Part shown: positions 1-5,207 of the stretch, piece by piece
How the letters are laid out: every line of letters starts with the position of its first letter
How positions within the stretch are numbered: the stretch's first letter is position 1
Source of the DNA: an uncultured Clostridium sp.
Lineage (GTDB): Bacteria > Bacillota > Clostridia > Peptostreptococcales > Peptostreptococcaceae
Assembly: GCA_937944945.1 (NCBI GenBank)
Contig: CALEBD010000219.1
Location: 1-5,207, forward strand
Length of the DNA: 5,207 nt
Direction: 5' to 3'
The notes under the pieces: model-generated
Seen by the model: only the letters and a program-made list of their open reading frames with translations
Database searches by the model: none
What the model was told of the DNA's origin: nothing
Made by a program: the position numbers and the translations under genes

Positions 1-1
1 A

Positions 2-1834
2 CCATATTGGCTACCAACAATCAACCGTTTTGTTTTGTCAGCAGGTCATGGTTCAATGCTTGAGTATTCATTACTACACTTATTCGGATATGGAATAACT
101 GTAGATGACATAAAGGAATTTAGACAATGGGGAAGTAAAACACCTGGACATCCAGAATACGGTCATACTAAAGGTGTAGAGATAACTACAGGCCCTTTAG
201 GACAAGGTATATGTAATGCTGTAGGTTTTGCAATAGCTGAAGCAAAACTTGCTGATAAATTCAACAGAGATGGATTTAATATAGTAGATCATTATACATA
301 CGCTATAACAGGTGATGGATGCCTAATGGAAGGTATATCTTCAGAAGCTTCTTCACTTGCAGGTACATTAGGTCTTGGTAAATTAATATTACTTTACGAT
401 TCAAACAACATAACTATAGAAGGGGATACAGATGTAGCATTTACAGAGGATGTTGCTAAACGTTATGAAGCTTATGGATGGCAAGTATTAAATATAGAAG
501 ATGGAAACGATATAGATGCTATATCAAAAGCTATAGATGAAGCAAAAGCTGAAACTGAAAAACCTTCTATAATAATCGTAAAAACTCAAATCGGATATGG
601 TTGTCCAGCTAGACAAGGTTCAGCTAAAGCTCATGGTGAGCCACTAGGTGCTGACAACATAAAAGAAATGAAAGAAGTAATGAAATGGGAAGCTGAAGAC
701 TTCTTTATACCACAAGATGTTTACACTAATATGGAAACATATATAGCTAACGGTGAAAATGCTGAGCAAAACTGGAATGAGTTATTTGCAAAATACGAAG
801 AAGCTTATCCAGAATTAGCAGCAGAATATAAAAAATGGCATGATTTAGATGTTACTGATGAATTATTAAATAGTGAAGAATTCTGGAAATTTGAAAAAGG
901 ATGTGCAACTAGACAATCATCAGGAGATGTATTAAATAGATTAACATCATTCATACCAAACTTAATGGGTGGATCTGCTGACTTAGCACCATCTAATAAA
1001 AGTGATATGAAAAACACTGGATTCTTCTCAAAAGAAGACAGAAGTGGACAAAATATACACTTTGGTGTAAGAGAGCATGCAATGGCTGCAATATCTAATG
1101 CAATAGCTGCTCACGGTGGACTTAAAGCTTATTGTGCGACATTCTTCGTATTTAGCGATTATATGAAAGGTGCAATGAGATTATCTTCTTTAATGAACTT
1201 ACCAGTGACTTATATATTAACTCACGATAGTATAGGTGTTGGAGAAGATGGACCTACCCATGAACCAATTGAACAATTAGCTGGGCTTAGAGCTATACCA
1301 AATGTAAATGTAATAAGACCGGCAGATGCACATGAAACAAATGCAGCATGGCAAGTAGCTTTAGAAGATAAAGAAACACCATCAGTATTAGTATTAACAA
1401 GACAAAACTTACCACTATACGATATAGATGGAAAAGTTGCTTTAAAAGGAGCTTATATATTAAAAGACTCTCAAAAAGAAACTCCAGATGTAATACTTAT
1501 GGCATCAGGTTCAGAAGTTGAATTAATAATGGGTGCTGCTGATGAACTTGCTAAAAAAGGTATTGACGCTAGAGTAGTAAGTATGCCATCATTTGAATTA
1601 TTCGAAGCACAAAGCGCTGAATACAAAGAAAGCGTACTTCCAAACGCTGTTAGAAATAGAGTAGCTGTAGAAGCTGCATCTTCTTTCGGATGGTATAAAT
1701 ACGTTGGTTTAGATGGTGAAGTAATCGCACTTGATCACTTCGGAGCATCTGCACCAGCATCAATATTATTTAAAGAATTCGGATTTACAGTTGAAAACGT
1801 AGTTGAAACTGCATTAAGAGTTGTAAATAAATAA
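2..1834 (+). CDS. tkt: Transketolase, 5'-truncated by the window edge
   Basis: Thiamine-diphosphate (ThDP) enzyme moving two-carbon ketol units between sugar phosphates in the cytoplasmic non-oxidative pentose phosphate pathway. The frame is open to base 2; about 610 residues are visible, and alignment from memory to E. coli TktA suggests only about 50 N-terminal residues (including the KSGHPG motif) lie outside. The TTG at 35 is an internal Leu, not the start. In visible numbering: SAGHGSM at 13-19; PGHPE and TTGPLGQG near 48-69; the ThDP/Mg motif GDGCLMEG from 104, with its Asn 30 residues after the Asp (135); substrate His of AHGEPLG at 211; TRQ Arg at 304; catalytic Glu of GVREHAM at 358; GEDGPTHEP with His 420; LTRQNL Arg at 467. 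The C-terminal domain is complete, ending FGASAPASILFKEFGFT plus about 20 residues. All three domains are on one chain, unlike the split two-subunit transketolases of some Firmicutes. Promoter and upstream neighbours are not visible. Very sure of the family. Confidence 0.97.
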   Translation, partial: PYWLPTINRFVLSAGHGSMLEYSLLHLFGYGITVDDIKEFRQWGSKTPGHPEYGHTKGVEITTGPLGQGICNAVGFAIAEAKLADKFNRDGFNIVDHYTYAITGDGCLMEGISSEASSLAGTLGLGKLILLYDSNNITIEGDTDVAFTEDVAKRYEAYGWQVLNIEDGNDIDAISKAIDEAKAETEKPSIIIVKTQIGYGCPARQGSAKAHGEPLGADNIKEMKEVMKWEAEDFFIPQDVYTNMETYIANGENAEQNWNELFAKYEEAYPELAAEYKKWHDLDVTDELLNSEEFWKFEKGCATRQSSGDVLNRLTSFIPNLMGGSADLAPSNKSDMKNTGFFSKEDRSGQNIHFGVREHAMAAISNAIAAHGGLKAYCATFFVFSDYMKGAMRLSSLMNLPVTYILTHDSIGVGEDGPTHEPIEQLAGLRAIPNVNVIRPADAHETNAAWQVALEDKETPSVLVLTRQNLPLYDIDGKVALKGAYILKDSQKETPDVILMASGSEVELIMGAADELAKKGIDARVVSMPSFELFEAQSAEYKESVLPNAVRNRVAVEAASSFGWYKYVGLDGEVIALDHFGASAPASILFKEFGFTVENVVETALRVVNK

Positions 1835-1847
1835 TTTTAAATAGAAA

Positions 1848-1888
1848 TAAAAGGAGGAAAAATCTAATTTTGATTTTTCCTCCTTTTA
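1848..1888 (+). terminator. Intrinsic terminator hairpin after transketolase, possibly bidirectional
   Basis: A perfect 17-bp inverted repeat (1848-1864 with 1872-1888) closes a 7-base loop, starting 14 bases after the transketolase stop. The 3' arm ends in CCTCCTTTT followed by AAATTT, so the U-rich tract lies partly inside the stem. The outer arms are A/T-rich and symmetrical, so the opposite strand could use it too. Seen directly; the terminator role is inferred from position and shape. Confidence 0.8.
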
Positions 1889-1893
1889 AATTT

Positions 1894-1936
1894 AAAAAAT
1901 CCTAGGATATGATACCTCTATCATAATCCCAGGATT
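1894..1936 (-). terminator. Intrinsic terminator of the ammonium channel gene
   Basis: On the minus strand, arms 1936-1919 and 1914-1898 pair over 17 bp with one G-U wobble and one bulged U, around a GAGG loop. A run of six T (complement of 1894-1899) follows directly. Read on the plus strand the G-U becomes an A-C mismatch and there is no T run after it, so the element is oriented for the minus-strand gene, whose stop codon lies 55 bases upstream. Confidence 0.88.
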
Positions 1937-1991
1937 AAATGTAATTACTATGACCTAATTAATTATAAATAGATTATAGTTAACTAGCATA

Positions 1992-3695
1992 TTAATTAGC
2001 TTTTTCTTCTGGATATTGAAGGGCATCTACGCCTTCTTCACCAGTACGTATCTTAACTGCATTTTCTACAGATGATACAAATATCTTACCGTCGCCTATA
2101 TTACCAGTATATAAAACCTTTTTAGCAGTATCTATAACAGTTTGTACTGGCACTTTTGCGACTACTATCTCAACTAATATCTTAGGATGTAATTCCATTT
2201 CTACTGCAACACCTCTATAATATTTAGGAGCACCTTTTTGAGTACCACAACCTAAAACATTAGAAACAGTCATACCCATTATGCCTATATCACTCAAGGC
2301 ATCTTTTAAATCTTTAAATTTATCTTGATCTGTTATTATTTCAATTTTTGTCAATTTAATATCAGAAGCTACTATATCTGAAGAAGCACTTTTGCTTACT
2401 AGTTGTACTGGAACAGCTTTGTCAACAGATACTTTTTCTGCTGCAGTTTTTAATTTTCTAACTGTACTTGCTTTTGCAAAGTCAGCATATGCACTTGATA
2501 GACCATGTTCTAATTTATCAAGGCCGACGATTTCTTCTTCTTCACTAACTCTAAGACCTAAAGTAGCATCTATAGCTTTGAATAATATAGTAGTAGTTAC
2601 TAAAACCCAAGCCATAACAGCTAATACACCTAAACATTGAACTCCTAATAGATGAAAACCTCCGCCATATGCTAGACCACCATCTACTGCAAATACACCT
2701 GTAAGAATTGTACCTATTGCACCACATGCACCGTGGACACCTATTGCACCCACTGGGTCATCTATTTTTAATTTTTGATCTAAAAATTCTATTACGACAA
2801 CTACAGTTAGGCCTGCGACTATACCTATTATACATGCACCAATTGGATTAACTACTGCACATCCTGCTGTTATTGCAACAAGGCCAGCAAGTGAACCATT
2901 TAGAGTCATTGAAACATCAGGTTTTTTATATTTAACCCAAGTAAATATCATTGTTGTTACTGTTGCAGCAGCGGCTGCTATATTAGTTGTCACAAATACG
3001 CTACCTGCAAGAATTAAATTATCATCACCAGTCATTGAAGTTGTCGAACATCCATTAAATCCAAACCAACAAAACCATAATATAAATACTCCAAGAGCAC
3101 CAACTGTTATATTATGTCCTGGTATTGCATTTGCACTGCCGTCTTTGTTGTATTTTCCAATACGAGGTCCTAAAATTTTAGCACCTACTAAGGCTGCTAG
3201 ACCACCTACCATATGAACTGCAGTAGAACCTGCAAAGTCTATAAATCCTAATTGAGAAAGCCAACCGCCACCCCAAATCCAGTGACCTGATATAGGATAG
3301 ATAAATGCACTTATTGCAATTGAATAAGCTAAATAAGATTTAAATTTTGTTATTTCTGCCATAGCTCCTGAAACTATAGTTGCAGCAGTAGCGCAAAATA
3401 CTGTTTGGAATATTACATATGCCCAAGAAGTATAACTACCTTCGACACCATAATTACCTTGGATAAAAAAGTCGAGTCCGCCTATTAGTTTACCACTGCC
3501 AGCAAACATCAAACCAAATCCAAATATCCAAAAGACTAACGCTCCACAAGCGAAGTCCATCAAGTTTTTCATTATAATATTACCTGCATTTTTTGCTCTA
3601 GTAAATCCTGTTTCAACCATTGCAAACCCAGCTTGCATAAAGAATACTAAAGCAGCTCCTAATAATACCCAAATCGTATCGACTGATGAATACAT
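1992..3695 (-). CDS. amt: Ammonium channel (Amt) with fused C-terminal PII/GlnK domain
   Basis: Membrane ammonium/ammonia channel joined to a PII nitrogen sensor, 567 residues; Amt proteins alone are usually about 400-450 and PII about 112. Residues 1-380 are the channel, roughly eleven hydrophobic segments (about 6-29, 44-65, 91-113, 120-139, 153-175, 195-214, 228-253, 264-283, 284-304, 320-337, 348-376). Family residues match E. coli AmtB: gate Phe100 and Phe213, Trp141, Asp153 in the signature DFAGSTAVH, twin pore His161 and His321. Residues 381-446 are a linker that begins with the conserved Amt tail (GLDKLEHG at 391-398). Residues 447-560 are PII: T-loop about 482-505, Gln486, Arg494, Lys505, B-loop TGNIGDGKIFV from 530, RTGE at 550-553. 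The tyrosine uridylylated in E. coli GlnK is Val498, and Arg101 is Lys548. The ATG follows AGGAGG by 7 bases and opens directly into segment 1, with no separate signal peptide evident. It lies downstream of glutamine synthetase on the same strand. By family, PII would sense ATP/ADP and 2-oxoglutarate and block the pore; in-cis gating is inferred. Confidence 0.96.
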   Translation of the reverse strand: MYSSVDTIWVLLGAALVFFMQAGFAMVETGFTRAKNAGNIIMKNLMDFACGALVFWIFGFGLMFAGSGKLIGGLDFFIQGNYGVEGSYTSWAYVIFQTVFCATAATIVSGAMAEITKFKSYLAYSIAISAFIYPISGHWIWGGGWLSQLGFIDFAGSTAVHMVGGLAALVGAKILGPRIGKYNKDGSANAIPGHNITVGALGVFILWFCWFGFNGCSTTSMTGDDNLILAGSVFVTTNIAAAAATVTTMIFTWVKYKKPDVSMTLNGSLAGLVAITAGCAVVNPIGACIIGIVAGLTVVVVIEFLDQKLKIDDPVGAIGVHGACGAIGTILTGVFAVDGGLAYGGGFHLLGVQCLGVLAVMAWVLVTTTILFKAIDATLGLRVSEEEEIVGLDKLEHGLSSAYADFAKASTVRKLKTAAEKVSVDKAVPVQLVSKSASSDIVASDIKLTKIEIITDQDKFKDLKDALSDIGIMGMTVSNVLGCGTQKGAPKYYRGVAVEMELHPKILVEIVVAKVPVQTVIDTAKKVLYTGNIGDGKIFVSSVENAVKIRTGEEGVDALQYPEEKAN

Positions 3696-3702
3696 AATAA
3701 AT

Positions 3703-3708
3703 CCTCCT
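3703..3708 (-). promoter_or_regulatory. Ribosome binding site of the ammonium channel gene
   Basis: AGGAGG on the minus strand, 7 bases before the ATG at 3695-3693. It is a full match to the Shine-Dalgarno core and fixes the start: the protein opens directly into its first membrane segment, as expected for Amt. Confidence 0.9.
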
Positions 3709-3732
3709 AATAATTAAATTTTCATAATTTCC

Positions 3733-3760
3733 AATATAAAAGATAAAGCAAATATTGAAA
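3733..3760 (-). promoter_or_regulatory. Weak sigma-A-type promoter candidate for the ammonium channel gene
   Basis: On the minus strand TTTCAA (3760-3755) and TATATT (3738-3733) lie 16 bases apart, about 40 bases before the channel ATG and downstream of the glutamine synthetase terminator. The -35 box matches the consensus at only 3 of 6 positions, and the whole region is so AT-rich that such boxes arise by chance. I see no sigma-54 GG-N10-GC element here. Offered only as the best candidate. Confidence 0.25.
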
Positions 3761-3787
3761 AATTTATAAATCCTAAATACATAAGTT

Positions 3788-3842
3788 AAAAAGAAATTAA
3801 AGGCGTGTACCCACCATTTATCTAGATAGAGTACACGCCTTT
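3788..3842 (-). terminator. Intrinsic terminator (or attenuator) between glutamine synthetase and the ammonium channel
   Basis: Perfect 12-bp inverted repeat AAAGGCGTGTAC / GTACACGCCTTT (3842-3831 with 3810-3799). On the minus strand a U-G and a C-G pair extend it, and it is followed by a T-rich tail with five T at 3792-3788. The arms are unusually GC-rich for this region. The T tail and extra pairs exist only on the minus strand, 44 bases after the glutamine synthetase stop. The long loop (about 16-20 bases) contains the palindrome TATCTAGATA. It ends about 100 bases before the channel ATG, so any readthrough would enter that gene. Confidence 0.85.
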
Positions 3843-3886
3843 GTGTAGATAGTATTTAGTTATGTTAAAATATGAATTTAAATATT

Positions 3887-5206
3887 TTATACGCTAAATA
3901 ATAAATCTGTATAAGTTGGGAATGGCCAGTAGCCTTTTCCTACTAATGTTTCTAGTTCGTCAGCTATAGCACGAACTTCATTCATTTGAGATAATACTGT
4001 ATCATGATAGTATTTAGCTAATTTTTCGCTATCATCACAATCTTTTGCACCTAAAAGAACTTTTTCTAAATCAGCAGTTTTCTTAGCTAAACAGCTACTT
4101 AGTGAAGAGATTTTAGATACTAAATTAGTTTCTAAAGATATATCAATGTCTGAAGATAAGTCTTTTTTAGCTAAAGCAGATTCTGTTAAATCTTTAGAAT
4201 AATTACATACAGCTGGTATAATATCTTTTTTGATCATTTCAAGCATTGTAAGTGCTTCAATATTTATAGTTTGAGAGTATTTTTCAAGCAGTATTTCTTT
4301 TCTTGATTCTAATTCTAATTTAGTATATACTCCGTGTTTTTCAAATAATTTTATATTTTTTTCATCTGTATAATGAGGTAGAGCTTCTGCAGAAGATTTT
4401 AAATTTAATAATCCTCTAGATTCTGCTTCAACTACCCATTCAGGTGCGTAGTTATTTCCATTAAATATTATAGCTTTATGTTCTTTTAATATTTTCTTTA
4501 GTACTTCATTTAAAGCTTTATCTATATCGTCTTTTCCTTCGATATAATCAGAAACATAATCAAGAGATTCAGCAACTATAGTATTAAGTATAGTGTTAGG
4601 GCAAGCTATATTAGCAGTAGAACCTAACATACGAAACTCAAATTTATTTCCTGTAAATGCAAATGGAGAAGTTCTGTTTCTATCTGTAGTATCTTTTTTA
4701 AATGATGGCAATACACCGACATCTATTGCTAATGAATTTAAAGTTTCTTCATTGTATGGAAGGTTTTCTTCAATACATTTTAATACTTTTTCTAAATCAG
4801 TACCTATAAACATTGATAATATTGCAGGAGGTGCTTCATTTCCACCTAGACGATGGTCATTTCCAGCATCTGCAACTGATATTCTAAGTAAGTCTTGATT
4901 TTCATGAACAGCTTTGATTATTGCTACTAAGAAAGTTAAGAATACTTTGTTGTTTATAGGGTCTTTACCAGGGCTTAATATATTTTTACCTGTATCTGTT
5001 GATATAGACCAGTTGTTGTGTTTACCAGAACCGTTGACACCAGCAAATGGTTTTTCATGTAATAAACACATTAAACCGTGTTTACAAGCTACTTTTTTCA
5101 TAACATCCATAGTTAATTGGTTGTGGTCAGTAGCGATGTTTGTAGTTGTAAATATAGGAGCTAACTCGTGTTGAGCTGGAGCAACTTCGTTGTGTTTAGT
5201 TTTTGC
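3887..5206 (-). CDS. glnN: Type III glutamine synthetase, N-terminus cut by the window edge
   Basis: ATP-dependent ligation of ammonia to glutamate, giving glutamine, in the cytoplasm; the GSIII family forms large oligomers unrelated in length to GSI (about 450 residues). The C-terminal 439 residues are visible, and the family usually runs to about 700, so roughly 250 are missing. The ATG at 5110-5108 is internal: the frame continues upstream through the GSIII motif HNEVAPAQHE (visible 5-14) and TDHNQL. Further family motifs: KPFAGVNGSGKHNNWS at about 52-67, the nucleotide/glutamate-site loop with His63; RLGGNEAPPAI near 119-129; NRTSPFAFTGNKFEFR at 177-192, with the metal-site Glu190 and Arg192; NGNNYAPEWVVEAE, then a helical, charged C-terminal region; and the closing YWPFPTYTDLLFSV, showing an intact C-terminus. 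The adenylylation loop of enterobacterial GSI is not part of this family. The ammonium channel lies 191 bases downstream on the same strand, fitting ammonium capture. The promoter lies outside the window. Confidence 0.96.
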   Translation of the reverse strand, partial: AKTKHNEVAPAQHELAPIFTTTNIATDHNQLTMDVMKKVACKHGLMCLLHEKPFAGVNGSGKHNNWSISTDTGKNILSPGKDPINNKVFLTFLVAIIKAVHENQDLLRISVADAGNDHRLGGNEAPPAILSMFIGTDLEKVLKCIEENLPYNEETLNSLAIDVGVLPSFKKDTTDRNRTSPFAFTGNKFEFRMLGSTANIACPNTILNTIVAESLDYVSDYIEGKDDIDKALNEVLKKILKEHKAIIFNGNNYAPEWVVEAESRGLLNLKSSAEALPHYTDEKNIKLFEKHGVYTKLELESRKEILLEKYSQTINIEALTMLEMIKKDIIPAVCNYSKDLTESALAKKDLSSDIDISLETNLVSKISSLSSCLAKKTADLEKVLLGAKDCDDSEKLAKYYHDTVLSQMNEVRAIADELETLVGKGYWPFPTYTDLLFSV

Positions 5207-5207
5207 T

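Noticed and set aside
805..1017. Minus-strand open frame of about 70 codons
   Set aside because: Antisense to the transketolase pyrimidine-domain region, no ribosome binding site, no family resemblance.
1851..1900. AGGAGG followed by a TTG, resembling a ribosome binding site for a small gene after transketolase
   Set aside because: The frame closes after about 11 codons and the AGGAGG is one arm of a perfect 17-bp terminator stem.
1955..1999. Inverted repeat CTAATTAAT / ATTAATTAG near the channel stop codon
   Set aside because: Nine bases of pure A/T-type repeat in a very AT-rich gap, with a long spacer and overlapping the coding end; expected by chance and weak as a hairpin.
2330..2400. 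Possible internal start that would also make a free PII protein from the channel gene
   Set aside because: The only nearby start-like codon is a TTG at the first strand of the PII domain (IKLTK). No Shine-Dalgarno sequence precedes it, so a separate GlnK product is not supported.
2392..2640. Plus-strand open frame of about 80 codons
   Set aside because: It lies wholly inside the ammonium channel gene on the other strand, has no ribosome binding site and shows no recognisable family.
3696..3798. Riboswitch or sigma-54 promoter in the leader of the channel gene
   Set aside because: Apart from the upstream terminator stem the leader is AT-rich without stable helices, and no GG-N10-GC spacing was found.
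4593..5174. Two plus-strand open frames of about 100 and 86 codons
   Set aside because: Both are antisense to conserved glutamine synthetase motifs (NRTSPFAF, KPFAGVNGSGKHNNWS) and are shadows of that gene.

Overview
This is an ordinary-looking chromosomal stretch from a low-GC, AT-rich Firmicute. The codon use (heavy ATA, AGA, TTA), strong AGGAGG ribosome binding site and gene families suggest the class Clostridia, possibly Peptostreptococcaceae. That assignment is inferred from composition and family only. There are no RNA genes, CRISPR repeats, insertion sequences or phage genes.

Layout: the left third is the 3' nine-tenths of a plus-strand transketolase gene, open at the left edge (bases 2-1834). 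A 157-bp convergent gap (1835-1991) holds two hairpins. One is a 17-bp perfect stem next to the transketolase stop. The other, with a T6 tail on the minus strand, serves the gene opposite. The centre (1992-3695, minus) is an ammonium channel gene whose protein ends in a fused PII/GlnK signalling domain. A 191-bp gap (3696-3886) holds its ribosome binding site, a weak promoter candidate and the terminator hairpin of the next gene. The right end (3887-5206, minus) is the C-terminal two-thirds of a type III glutamine synthetase, open at the right edge.

How it works together: the two minus-strand genes form a nitrogen-assimilation pair. The channel brings in ammonium/ammonia and glutamine synthetase fixes it onto glutamate. 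The channel carries its own PII regulator in the same polypeptide, so the usual separate glnK gene beside amt is not needed here. The transketolase (non-oxidative pentose phosphate pathway) is convergent and has no evident functional link to the pair.

No undescribed system is evident. The most interesting item is the Amt-PII fusion. Its T-loop keeps the arginine that plugs the Amt pore in known complexes but has lost the tyrosine that is uridylylated in enterobacterial PII proteins.
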